Below, piece by piece: positions 1-11,900 of a stretch of DNA of 64,000 bases. The position numbers were made by a program, and so were the translations under genes. Origin of the DNA: Sarocladium kiliense (lineage: Eukaryota; Ascomycota; Sordariomycetes; Hypocreales; Sarocladiaceae). The notes under the pieces were generated by a model, which searched no databases, was not told where the DNA came from, and saw only the letters and a list, made by a program, of their open reading frames with translations. The stretch is taken from assembly GCA_030734395.1 (NCBI GenBank), contig JAUZTG010000016.1:2273668-2337667 (forward strand), read 5' to 3'. Within the stretch, counting starts at the first letter, position 1. Each line of letters begins with the position of its first letter.

Positions 1-714
1 TTCTTTGCTGACGCGATGGACGACTGATGAAGCTTCTGATTGTGGGTCGAGATTCTCGAACTGGCACACAAGGGATTGGCATGCCAAGGAGGAGGTATCC
101 GACAGTGACCCATGGGGGTGATTGTTGGCAACAGGTGTGGAGTTGACATCATGATGTACCTAAGCACTTCGTTGGAGTACCTAGGTACCTAAGGTACTCT
201 GTGCTATGATACACTTATCCCACCCAAGGCATCTGAACCTGCTACCCGGGATGCAGTAAACGCGTGAACTCCGGAAATGATACCACACCAATACAACACG
301 AGACTGAAGAGCTTCCATTAGCATTGGTAGTACCCTTCGCGCGTAAGATATCAGTCACCTAGGAAGCTACATTAGTTGCCTTATCCTCGTGATCTGCCCC
401 AGAGCCCTCCCTGCGGTTCGTGGGCAATAAGCGGGTGCAAACGCTTAGTTGTCCCATTCACCTCCCTCAGATGCCCAGATCTGACCCAAAGCCCCGGAGC
501 TTACCGACTTATTACATTAAGAAAATGTACACAAGCCCGGCCAGCACATTACCTAGCTGTAGGGGAATGTCAAGACCACAGGTTGGGCAGATGTTGGCAC
601 ACGGGCACTGTTTAGAAGGACAACATCACGTGATATGACTCCACCATAGCTTCGCCATGGCATCGCGACCTTTGTGAACGCGCTTTGTTGTCTTTCAATC
701 TCTCAGTGAACGCA
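1..714. other. Intergenic, left end
   Basis: No gene is supported here. Short open frames around 376-640 have no recognisable content and overlap one another. A 25-bp inverted repeat lies at 175-199: arms gagtacct and aggtactc around a TAGGTACC-type core. Such TACCTAGGTA motifs are common in ascomycete intergenic DNA and I assign no role. The proximal part should contain the MAD1 promoter. Confidence 0.6.
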
Positions 715-3095
715 ATGCGACCGAAAACCCCTCAAGAGGGCGATCGCCCGAACCGCAGGCGTAGTTCGAGCGCAAGTCGCTTCAGAGCCAGCACATCCGC
801 CCTCCCTCGCCCGCAAACCTCCCTACGCGAGTCGAGAGTATGTTGCGAATTCCACCAAATATTTCCAGACAGTTGCGAGACCCAGCTAACGAAACGCGTG
901 CGGACGCTTAGATATCCTCTTTGCGTGCGAGCCAGCCAGCCTATAACCTCCTGAACTTAGACGACGCAAACCTTTCCCGACCTTCATCCCGTCAAAGCCA
1001 CGCCGACTCGATGCGACCTGGATCCCGGGAGAGTTCGAAAGAAAACATGGCGCCTCCAGATGCCGAGGAGTATGAAAAATACAGGAAAGAGGCGGAATCT
1101 CTCAAGGCGGAGATTGGCACCTTGCAATATCGACTGCAGACCTCGGAACAAGAGAAAGAAATCGCACTTTCTCAGCTCTCCAACAAGGTCGAGCAAGCGC
1201 AACGAGCTGGTGAGGAGGCAAGTCAGAGATGCGCGGCTGCTGAAGCTGCACAGACAGAAGTCTCGAACCAGATGGAAGACTTACGACGAGAAATGGAAGC
1301 GCTGAAGGAGAGCGCCGAGAGGAAGAAAGCCGACGCGGACCGTGCAGCTCGAGAGGCGCAAGGTGAAGCGCGTTTGCTTCAAGAACAAATTGAGGAGTTA
1401 ACGACCGCTAAGGAGGACGCGGCCCGAATTACAGAAAAGAAGGCTGTCGATGCCAGCATGCAGATCAACAGTCTGCAACGGTCCATGCACGAATTGGAGC
1501 AGGAAGCGCAGGCTCGGGAGGATGCTCTTCAACAAACGCAGGCTCAGGTCATGGAACGGGATGCTCAGATCGCCAGGTTCGAAGCAGAAGTTCTGAGGCT
1601 CAAAGCGCAAGGCGGAGATGCTGAAACAATGGCTGCTATCAAGAGGGAATTGACGGAGCAGGTCCAGCACATCCGCAAGCTTGAGGTTACCAACAGAGAC
1701 CAGCTCGTTGAGCTGAAACACCTCCGTGCCGTGAATAGAGCCGTTGAAGTTGTGGAGGAGGAGAAGCGGTCTCTTCAACGAAAACTTGACGCCACAGACC
1801 TCTTAGAGGCGGAACTCGAAGAAGCACGCATACAGCGACAACGTCTTGAGGATGAGCGGCTTGCCTGGACCTCATACCTTCGAAGTGCATCCGAAGGCAC
1901 TGATGTTGAATTCGACTCGCCGGAGGCCTTGGCCAGAGCGCTGGTGCAGGAGCGTTTGACCTCAGCCTCACGTATGGACCAGATTGGTGCCTTGCGGGCT
2001 GAGTTGCTAGCTCAACAAAACACGGTTCATTCCCATGAGACCGAGAAGGCGCGACTGAAAGCTCAGCTTGAGGAGATCAAGTTATCCGCTGCCACCATGA
2101 CAAACGACAAGGCGCGATTGCGGCTCGATCGCCAGCGTGCGCTAGCTGTGAAGGAGGTAGAATATCTGCGAGCACAATTGAAGACATTCGATACGGAAGA
2201 TGAGACGATGCAGCCAGAGCAGTTCGACCAGGCGAGAGCGCAACGAATCCAGGAGCTAGAAGACCTCGTTGACCAGTACAAGACTGAGGTGCAAAGTCTT
2301 CACGCAGAATTGTCGAGCGCCGAACCCAGCGGTGCAGCCGCGACTCCGCAGTCCCTTGCAGGCAGTAAGCGCGCCCGATCGGAATCGGACGATGCTGATG
2401 AGCAACTGGGCCAGTTGAATCGCAAGAATCGCAAGCTTCAGGAGGAGACAAGCAGCCTACAGACGCAAATTGCCCTTTTAGAAAAAGATCTCACCGCAAC
2501 TCGAGAGCAGCTCAAAGCCGCCAAGCAGCAATCCTCCACCCGGATCTTATCCTTGCGGTCAAATCCAACTTCGGACCACGAAAAGATCAAGCGTTCTACG
2601 CTAGATGCCTTGCAGAAGGAGAATAAGGATCTCCTCGCCATCCTTCGATCAAAGCAGGATGCTGATCCATCTGTGCCGCTGATTCCCACTTCTGTTCTCA
2701 GCGCAATGGAACGCGAAATCGCCGCGGCTAAGGCCGAGACGGCGTCGGCACAGAAGTCTGCGCGTCGACTGAAGGAGGTATGGGGTTCGAAGTCACATGA
2801 GTTCAAGGAAGCTATCTTCTCAACCCTAGGCTGGACTGTTACTTTCATTCCCAATGGCAAGATGCGCGTTGAAAGCACGTTCTACCCTTCGCAAACGGAC
2901 GAGAATGAGAACTCAATAGTCTTTGATGGAGAGCGTGGCACGATGAAAGTTGGGGGTGGTCCTAAGAGCGCTTTTGCGAGAAGAATCAGTGACCAGATCG
3001 GATTCTGGGTGCGCGAGAAGGGCTGCATTCCCGGTTTCTTGGCGGCGCTGACTTTGGAATTCTACGAGGAGCATACTCGTGCGGCAAAACCATGA
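715..3095 (+). CDS. mad1: Spindle assembly checkpoint protein MAD1
   Basis: Predicted 768-residue MAD1, which anchors MAD2 at kinetochores and nuclear pores and drives the mitotic checkpoint. Model: exon 1 715-837, intron 838-911 (74 bp, donor GTATGT, branch CTAAC, acceptor CTTAG), exon 2 912-3095. The ATG at 715 was chosen because a stop lies just upstream of the long frame at 909-911 and the splice restores phase exactly. Most of the protein (about residues 80-640) is charged coiled coil rich in E, K, Q, R and A. The C-terminus, with RRLKEVWGSKSHEFKEAIF and later FWVREKGCIPGFLAALTLEF, matches the conserved globular MAD1 C-terminal domain. The family is known; the exact N-terminus is inference. 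Nothing odd is seen. Confidence 0.93.
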
Positions 3096-3602
3096 AAGGA
3101 AGTCTCTCCTGGCGAGTTCTTCATCAATGTCTTGGTCTTTGAGGGCTGTTGTCTTCACGATTCGCCTGACGTTGCGCGAACCTGGACGTGCGGCCCACCA
3201 ATCCTGATGTGGCTCATTCACACCCCCGTCCCTTTGACGACTTGTTGCATTTGCTCAATGCAAGCTCTGGTTTGCCAGCTTGTCAAAGATGCACAAAGAG
3301 CGACATTTTTGGAGGGCTTCTTTTGTTCCTGGCAGCTACTGCGTACGGTTTTGCTTTGTGATCTACGGCAGGAGCGCGCAAAGACCCGACCTGAAAGGCC
3401 CTTTACGCAAGATCACATCTGGATGCAAGGCGTTTTAAGGAACTGCATCGCGATACCAACGTGTACTTCACCCAATGTAACAATATCATCACATGAATGC
3501 ACATACCTTTCTGTGCCAACAAGTCCTCCACTGGAGATCGCATTCTTCGACAATCTGAACATCTATCTTCATACTGAGCGACTTAGGAGAGACCAGGTAC
3601 AG
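3096..3602 (+). other. Intergenic between MAD1 and the next frame
   Basis: An open frame continues upstream from 3603 to about 3132, but its translation (many C and W, no pattern) looks non-coding. I see only the presumed MAD1 3' end and a promoter here. Confidence 0.5.
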
Positions 3603-4487
3603 ATGGTGGACCGACCAGCAGTATCCGTCATGAGTCCTTATTCGACAACCGAAGCCTACAAGTCCCTTCCAGACATGCCTCTGGACGCGCAAGATTGGAA
3701 TGACCTCTATCTCAGCAAACAGTGGCATTTCTTGCAGATGATCAAGCCGATCCCGTCTCATATCGTTGTTGAAGAAGAGGCTGCTCAACTCGAGCATACC
3801 GCTGTACTACTACGGAAAATGCAGGACTGTGTGAGCGCGTCCGCATGGTTGGCCCGGTCCCTTCAGAACCACGAGCTGGAGCAGCACTTTTTGAGCGGAC
3901 TCGATTGCGTCACGGGCGACTTGCGAGAAATCCTGGACTTGACCACTCGAGGTCGCTACCCTTCACCCCCAAAGACCCGGTGACCTTGATTCAAGCAGGC
4001 CCGGTTCGCAGCAAGACGGTCCAATCTCGTTCCCCACTTCTCCGCCCGCAACTCTGTCCCATGCGCTTGAGATCGTGGGTGATGAGAGTGAGGCTGGCAT
4101 TGTGGAGTTCTATGATCTTATGGACCTTGACATGCCGGTAGGAACCAGTCAGCATCAATCACCTGGAATGGTCCCCGTTCTGCACTTGGCAGGGTCTTCG
4201 GGGCCTGTTTCACTCTGTAAAGCCAAGGATCCGGATTCCAGCGATGACGTCCCGCTTATCAAATCCCAAAGACTACGCAAGCGTGTCGCTGCAGACCGCC
4301 GGAAACTGAAACGAGAACAACCTCGAGGACGACGAGACTTTGACCAGGTCAAACAAGGCTCCAAGCCGCCAGAGATTTCATCGGAAGCACTACGAGAGCG
4401 AGGAGGGTCGCATGGCCGTGGAAGAGGTAGCCATTCTTTCCGAGGAGGGAGGAAGTCGCATGAGAAACCGCCACGAGGATGAAGACG
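3603..4487 (+). pseudogene. Unrecognised gene with apparent frameshift
   Basis: Not recognised. From the ATG at 3603 a coding-like frame runs for 127 residues (leucine- and glutamate-rich, helical) and stops at 3981-3983. A second coding-like frame, shifted by one base, is open from about 3943 to 4482 and includes EFYDLMDLDMPVG at about 4105 and a basic stretch RLRKRVAADRRKLKRE. The switch falls in a C-rich run (cacccccaaag, about 3964-3974) and no intron fits. From about 4370 a third frame, with acidic EESEEGR-like text, also looks plausible up to a possible donor gtgagt at 4488. Either a homopolymer sequencing error or a real decaying gene would explain this. The function is unknown. Confidence 0.35.
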
Positions 4488-5257
4488 GTGAGTATGGACT
4501 ATACTATGACGTGGCATCATTTTTAGGGTGATGGTAGCGCGACACCAGAACCTGAGTTGCGAGTTCAGCTCATCCTCTGGTCACGCTACGCTCGGCATGA
4601 ACGTTACTCTTGCACTTGTAGCCGGTTCCTCACACACGAATAGATAACTACAGTTGATGCCTGCAAAGCTGCCACGCTCGTAGATGCCTTACTTTGTCTT
4701 GTTTCCGATTATATATTATCATCACCGCACCAAATAACAAATGTTGGCCACTGCTCCTAATTGAAACTCCAGGAACTGGCCGGTGACAAGTTGTGGAGGG
4801 CTCCGAATCGGCGCGTGACGGACCTTGGCTTGGGATTTGATGGAGCTGTCCCAATGAGGCAGGTCTTCAGACGTATCGATTCACAGACCGAGTAGGATTG
4901 CCGTGTCTCGTCCAACCGGACGGTAGATCGGCAGGGACAATGTGTTCGCCTCATGGCGGCGAAGACCGCCCCGCCTTGAGCAACTGGCGACAAAAGTTCT
5001 CGATGCGGCGCCCTGACCTAACCACGCAGAGAGCCCTGTCCGGGTACTGCATCCTGCGCGCGTTCGCCCAAGGGAATGTACATAACCTCGTGCATTTGTG
5101 GAATCCTTCATTCCCATTTCGCTCCTCCGTCTTGCCAAGCGCTGGCTAAACGAACCACCAAACTGCTTGCAGCCACAAAGGCTCACAGACACACCCCGGA
5201 TTCCGATCAGCACTCAACTTGAGTATTAGGTTGTGGCAGAAACCGGCATAAACGAAC
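4488..5257 (+). other. Intergenic, carboxypeptidase promoter side
   Basis: No supported gene. Short overlapping frames on both strands have no domain signal. Probable 3' end of the preceding gene and 5' region of the carboxypeptidase. Confidence 0.5.
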
Positions 5258-7303
5258 ATGAAGACCATTCTGCTTGTCGTCTGTTCTCTAACGGTCTTGT
5301 CCAGCGTGACTACGGCCCAATTTCCACCAGAACCTGAAGGATTGACGGTTCTCAAGTCGAGGTTTCATGAAAACGTTACCATTTCCTACAAAGAGGTATT
5401 CTGCCTTCGACGACTACATTCCCGTATTCCCTCAGCTGACATCACCAAGCCTGGAATCTGCGAAACTACCACGGGTGTCAAATCATACACCGGTTATGTG
5501 CGTCTGCCTTCTGGGTTTCTGGATGACATCAATGGCGAGCCGCAGGACTATCCAATCAACACGTAAGAGGTCTGCGAGCCCAACTGTGAAAGATATTGAT
5601 CGGCCCTTAGTTTCTTTTGGTTCTTCGAATCGCGCAAGGACCCCGCCAATGCTCCCCTCGCTATCTGGCTTAATGGCGGTCCGGGAGGGTCATCCATGAT
5701 GGGTCTTCTTGAAGAAAATGGCCCGTGTATGGTGGGCGAGGATTCTAGATCGACAATCCTGAATCCATGGAGTTGGAACAATGAGGTCAACATGCTGTAT
5801 ATCGACGAACCCGTGCAGGTGGGCTTTTCGTATGACGAAGCCACCAACTGCACTGTCACATTAAGCAATGATCCGAATGACCCATACCAGATCATTCCGA
5901 CGGACTTCTCGGACGGCTACCAGAACAGAACTTCACCACGTACCTTGGTACTATGGCGAGCCAAGTGCAATCGCACACTGCAAACAGTACCTCCCAAGCG
6001 GCGCATGCGCTGTGGCATTTTGCACAGACGTGGTTCTTTGAGTTCCCGACGTATAAGCCCGAGAACGATCGAATCAGTCTTTGGGCAGAGAGTTACGGAG
6101 GACATTACGGACCCGGGTTCATGCGCTTCTTCCAAACCCAGAATGAGAAGATCGAGAATGGGACAATAGAGGTTGACCATGCTCACTACGTTCACCTGGA
6201 TACCCTGGGTATAGTCAACGGCGCGCTTGACGAGGTGATTCAAGGCGAAGCCTACATTGACTTCCCGTACTCGAACGTAGGTTGTTTTTTGATCTGGCGA
6301 GTGATGAAGCAGTGTATGAACAGAGCTCATGAGACTACAGACATATGGAATCAAAGCCTTCAACGAGAGCATCTTTCGGCAGCTGAAGCATAACTGGACC
6401 ACGCCGGGAGGCTGCAAGGACCAATTCCAGGAGTGTCAAGACCGGCTCCAAGGCTACGATGTTGCTACGATCAACCGCAACAGAGCACTCGCCACCGACA
6501 TTTGCAACAACATCGACGTCACCTGTGACATGGGCGCAGTCTCTGAGTACTTCAAACTCGACTATGGCTGGTTTGACATTGGGCATCCCCAGGCTGATCC
6601 GTTCCCACCGCCCTATATGCAAGGTTACCTCACAGAGGCCGAAGTCCTACGCGCCATTGGCTCTCCCGTGAATTTCACGTGGGCATCTCCAGCAGTGAGC
6701 ACGGCCTTCAGCAGCACCCGCGACATGGTCCACGGAGGCTTCATCGAAGCAGTCGGTTACCTTCTTGACCACGGTGTAAAAGTCCATATGATGTACGGAG
6801 ACCGCGACTACGCCTGCAACTGGTTTGGTGGGGAGAAGGCCAGTCTCGCAGTGCCATACTCTGGTTCGAACAGTTTCGCGAACGCTGGTTACCAACCCCT
6901 CCTGACACCAGACGGCTCAACAGGCCTGACTAGGCAATACGGCAATTACAGCTTCACTCGGGTCTTTCAAGCCGGCCACGAGGTGCCAAAATACCAGCCG
7001 GCTGCGGCATACTCAATCTTCATGCGCGCTACATTCAATACGGACATCGCGACCGGGACTTTACCCCTGACTGCCGATTATACTACAGTTGGTCCGAGAG
7101 ATGTGCGACACGTACTGAATGAGGCGCCCGAGCGGCCTGAGTCGCGATGCTACGTGCGAAAGCCGGACACTTGTACTGACGAGGTTTGGGAAAAGGTAGT
7201 GACAGGCAAGGCAATCGTCAAGGACTGGTTCGTTGTTGGATTCGTGGACGACGAGGGCGAGTTAGCTGGCACAACAGACGACGAGCTGCCGGAGGAGCTT
7301 TAG
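5258..7303 (+). pseudogene. Secreted serine carboxypeptidase (S10), one-base frameshift
   Basis: Serine carboxypeptidase of family S10, which removes C-terminal residues from peptides outside the cell or in the vacuole. Exons 5258-5395, 5450-5562, 5611-6276, 6341-7303; introns 54, 48 and 64 bp. The signal peptide is MKTILLVVCSLTVLSSVTTA. Seen motifs: substrate-binding WLNGGPGGSS; nucleophile motif ESYGGHYGP (Ser about 245); GDRDYACNW with the catalytic Asp; and FQAGHEVPKYQP with the catalytic His. Within exon 3, near 5918-5923, the frame shifts by one base. Upstream IIPTDFSDG and downstream PEQNFTTYLGTM are both family-like, but one base is missing between them. No splice site can bridge it. 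With one base restored, the coding length fits about 626 residues. It is either a recent null allele or an assembly error. Confidence 0.82.
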
Positions 7304-8711
7304 TTGCCTGACGAGGTTGTGGCATTGTTGTTTGGACCACCGAACCAAGGGCAGCGGAGCTTTGTCTTCGTTCTGCAGGAATGAATTGAAATTTCGTATC
7401 GAAAAACACATGGGCAACGCCAGAGTTAGGGCAGACCCAAGGTTGGTATCTCCATGGGAAGATGTTGGGAGGGTCTTAAGGCCGATGGCGTTACAGCAGC
7501 CTGTGGAGCGTGCTTCTCATGACGGCGCGGTAATTTTTTTCGGAGGCAAGAAGAAGAAGCCGGGTCCTGGCTTATCAGTGAAGGGAAGTATACACGCATT
7601 CCCGTCGGGCTGGCAAATGTTTCCGACAGACCCCTCCCTCTCGCCCTCGCAAGGGGACACGAGTGGCCAGTGCATTATACGCAAGACCCATTTGCTCCAC
7701 CAGCATGCATTAGGTGTTGATCGACGCGGGTGTGAGCCGTTTCCTTGAACATCTTAGTGGCCTCCACCTGTAAGTTCCACGGTGCAGTGCAGTGATTACC
7801 AATGCGCTTCCACCCGCCTGTTGAGCTACGACCATGAAAACTTCTTCGTCGACGGATTGGGGCAGAAGGCACCACCGCTTCGGTTTTTCTGAAACAGATC
7901 ACTAATCTCTTCCGGATTTTAAATCAAGTCTCCGGCGATAACAGGGCTTCTATCCACTCTCAAGCTGATGATCCTAGCGCCAGCTCCGGCGGAGCTACCT
8001 ACTGTCCCAGGGTGTGCTCTGTGCAGCAGTCGTTGTCGTTGTCGTTGTTGTTTTTAGCACGCAATCCTCTGATCTCTTGCTTGTGTGAGTAATCATGAGT
8101 CCAATATGAGACACCCACCGAGTGTACACGGGTCACCAGCGCTGTGTCGCAGTGAAAGGAATCATGGTGAGATGTTGGGACCTTAGTAAGATCTCAACCA
8201 TGAGGCCCGTCTGGTGGACTCGTGGATGCAGAGCATGTGTTCATCCTTCCAAAAGGCATATTGGTGCTCCATGCCCTTTGTTGGCATGTCTGGCACACCG
8301 ACAGCCAAGCTCCAGCACCCCGATCTCGCCTGCATAGATTGGGGAGATAGCGTTATGGATGACAAGCAGGAGTGCCCTTGACTGGTCGATCCTCTGCTTA
8401 TGGCCGCTAAAACCGACACCAATCTCAGTCCCCTTGTAGCGCTGGCGCATTGACGGAGCACGGAGTACCGACACTAGTTAAAAGTGGCTGTGAGTAAGCA
8501 GCATGCATTGCACGGATGACGTTGAGATGTGGACAGCTTGGTGAGATAAGTGTAAAATTCGGAGCAAGTTGCCTGGCTGTCCGCCGTTGAAGCCGAAGAA
8601 TGTCAGAACCCAATGCGGCTGGCTCATGTAGCTTAAATCTTACAGTCGTCCCCTAGACAGACGTGTGACCCTGCTCTTTGTTTCTTTCTGTTTGATACGC
8701 CGGAGATTCTT
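7304..8711. other. Intergenic between carboxypeptidase and ABC transporter
   Basis: No supported gene. A short GTC/GTT trinucleotide run lies at about 8027-8055. Open frames at 7317-7748 and around 8122-8613 lack domain content. Confidence 0.5.
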
Positions 8712-8719
8712 TCCGTGGA
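8712..8719 (+). promoter_or_regulatory. PDRE-like site upstream of ABC transporter
   Basis: TCCGTGGA lies 238 bp before the ABC transporter start codon. It matches the known yeast pleiotropic drug response element TCCGCGGA in a reported one-base variant form. An 8-mer can occur by chance, so its role here is inference from position beside a PDR-type pump. Confidence 0.3.
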
Positions 8720-8785
8720 CCATCGCCTGACTCTCACAGGCACAGCCAATTCTACACAATCTCGAAACTTACATTCCCTAGCGAG

Positions 8786-8794
8786 CATATAAGG
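8786..8794 (+). promoter_or_regulatory. TATA-like element of ABC transporter
   Basis: CATATAAGG lies about 165 bp upstream of the ATG at 8957, a reasonable distance for a fungal TATA box with a 5' UTR of about 130 bp. Confidence 0.35.
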
Positions 8795-8956
8795 TTCCTT
8801 TCGCTTCGCCAACTCACCCGAGATAACCTATTCGCCCCAACAGCCACCGCTCTCAACCAGTCTATCACGAACAATAATCCCAGGTCTAGGATCCCTCAAC
8901 TTCTGAAGAAGCAGGAAGTATCGGAATTGAGACCAACCTGATACGTATCTACAAAG

Positions 8957-11900
8957 ATGTGGGGAGTGGCCATCGATGGCGATAATCTTCGGCGCTATGA
9001 CTCGAACACGCAACGGAACGAGCCCAATCCGTGGCATCAAGATCAGCCATACGCCACACCGGAAAGTAGCAGTAATGATGGAGAGCAGGAAGACAGAAAT
9101 CGTTCGGATGCGACCAATGTTGGCCTTGATGGCACATGGGGCGAGCCCGACACTGGCAGAACCACTGAAGCCGCAGCAAAACAATGCTATGACGTCCTTC
9201 GACAGGACCTAGATCAGCTTCATAGAACAAGGACAGCCGAGTCGCGGGCGACTCGAAGCAGGTCGCGAGGTGCTCGGAGCCAAAGCCGGGCCTCTCGAAG
9301 GGGCACCTCACGTCGAGGCAGTGCTGCTACTGTAACAGCACAGAGAGTCGCATCGCGCAGGAGTCGACGTTCAGAACGCGAAGATGAAGTTGAGTCAGAT
9401 TTTGAAGATGCCTCCGGGCTTGAGGAGGATTCCGAAGACGATTTTGAGCTTGGAGAGTTCATGCGGGAAGGCCACTTTGAGAAACGCACAGATGGTGTCT
9501 CAGCAAAAAGGCTTGGGCTGGTCTACGAAGGCCTCACCGTGCGTGGTGCCGGCAGCACTACGGCGTTTGTGCGTACAGTACCCGATGCTGTCCTCGGCAC
9601 CTTCGGGCCCGACCTTTACAAACTCATCACCAAGTTCATGCCCTCATTGAGCATGAGAAAGGAGCCACAGCGAACCCTGATCAACGACTTTACTGGGGTC
9701 GTGCGTCCTGGAGAAATGATGCTGGTACTAGGACGGCCTGGCTCCGGCTGTAGTACATTCCTCAAAGCAGTGACCAACCTCCGCGGTTCGTTCGCTGCAG
9801 TCGAGGGCGAAGTCTCTTACGGCGGCATATCGGCCAAGGATCAAAAGAAGCAGTACCGTGGCGAAGTCACGTACAACATGGAAGATGATGCACACTTTGC
9901 CATGCTCAGTGTTTGGAGAACTCTCACCTTCGCCTTGATGAACAAGACGAAAAAGAATGACGCCCACGACATCCCGGTCATCGCAAATGCTCTAATGAGA
10001 ATGTTTGGCATCAGCCACACCAAGCATACCCAGGTCGGAGACGACTTTGTGCGCGGTGTATCTGGAGGCGAACGAAAGCGAGTGTCCATCGCGGAGACCC
10101 TTGCTTCCAAGTCGAGCATTGTCGCGTGGGATAACTCTACTCGTGGTCTTGATGCTTCCACAGCACTCGACTATGCAAGATCACTGCGTATTATGACTGA
10201 TGTCAGCCAGCGCACCACACTGGTCACCTTGTATCAGGCGGGTGAGGGAATCTACGAGGTCATGGACAAGGTTCTGGTCATCGACGAAGGCCGTCAAATC
10301 TACAGTGGCCCGGCTTCACAGGCCAAACAATATTTTATCGACCTCGGATTCGAATGTCCTGAACGCCAGACAACGGCCGACTTCCTGACCGCAATCACCG
10401 ATCCCACTGAACGCCGATATAGAAAGGGGTTCGAGGACAGAGCACCCAAAACTCCCGAAGAGCTGGAGCGGGCCTTCCGCGAGTCGCAGCATTACAAAGA
10501 CTTGCTTGCCGACGTTGCCGATTACAAGGAACATCTCGAGCGCACTAATCACGAAGACGCCAGGCACTTCGATGGTGCTGTTCAAGAGGCAAAATCGAAG
10601 CGAGTCTCGAACAAGTCGCCATATACGGTTTCGTTCTTCCGCCAAGTTGCAGCTTGTACGAAGCGTGAGGCGTGGCTGCTTCTCAGCGACACCACCAGTC
10701 TGTGGACCAGGTTATTCATCATTATATCCTGTGGACTTATTATCGGATCGCTTTTCTACGGCCAGCCCGATAACACGGCCGGTCTCTTTACTAGGGGAGG
10801 TGTGGTATTCTTCTCCGCCGTGTTCCTGGGATGGCTGCAGCTCACCGAGCTCATGAATGCTGTCTCTGGTCGTGCGATCATCAGTCGCCACCGAGATTAC
10901 GCCTTCTACAGACCGTCAGCTGTTGCCCTTGCGAGAGTGGTCCTCGACTTTCCAGTTCTGGCCATCCAGGTTGCCATCTTCGGTGTGATCATCTACTTCA
11001 TGACTGGTCTAGTTGTGGAGGCGGGCAAGTTCTTCATTTATATGCTCTTCGTCTTTACGACGACGATAGTCATCACCGCGCTATATCGAATGTTTGCCAG
11101 CGTTTCGCCAGAGATCGACACTGCTGTCCGGTTTTCCGGAATTGGTCTGAACCTCCTCATTATCTACCTAGGATATGTGATCTCGAAGCCACAGCTGCTG
11201 AGCGACTACATCTGGTTTGGCTGGCTATACTGGATCAATCCTTTGAGTTACAGCTTCGAAGCTCTTCTCTCGAATGAAATATTCGATCAGCAACTGGCCT
11301 GTGCCCCATCACAGTTGGTTCCCCAGGGCCCCGGCATCGACCCTCAGTACCAAGGTTGCGCTATTGCCGGAGCTTCAACTGGGTCGACCAACGTTCGAGG
11401 AAGTGATTACCTGGCCGTTCAGTACGACTACTCGCGATCTAACCTTTGGCGCAACTTCGGAGCTCTCGTCGCCTTCGGCATTCTTTACGTGTTGGTCACC
11501 GTCCTGGCCACAGAAACTGTCAGTTTCGGTGCCGGAGGCGGCGGTGCCTTGCTTTTCAAAAAGTCACGGAGCGTGAAGAAGCACGTTGAAGCTGAGGTGG
11601 CACCTGTAGACGAAGAGAAGGCCGCCAGGTCTGATGCAGCCATCGGCCGTAGTGGTAGTGCTTCCTCTGACACGCGCAATGGGGAATCCCCTGCTCCTCT
11701 TTCGGAGGAGGACAGGTCGATGGAACAGCTTGTTAAGAGCGACTCCGTCTTCACTTGGCGTGACTTGGAATACACAGTACCTTATCTCGGCGGCCAGAAG
11801 AAGCTACTCAACAAGGTTAGTGGCTATGCGAAGCCTGGCGTCATGGTCGCGCTCATGGGGGCCTCCGGAGCTGGCAAGTCTACTCTGCTCAACACGCTTT

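Noticed and set aside
7317..7748. 143-codon plus-strand frame after the carboxypeptidase
   Set aside because: No domain, odd composition with a poly-Lys run, and no start context; probably chance.
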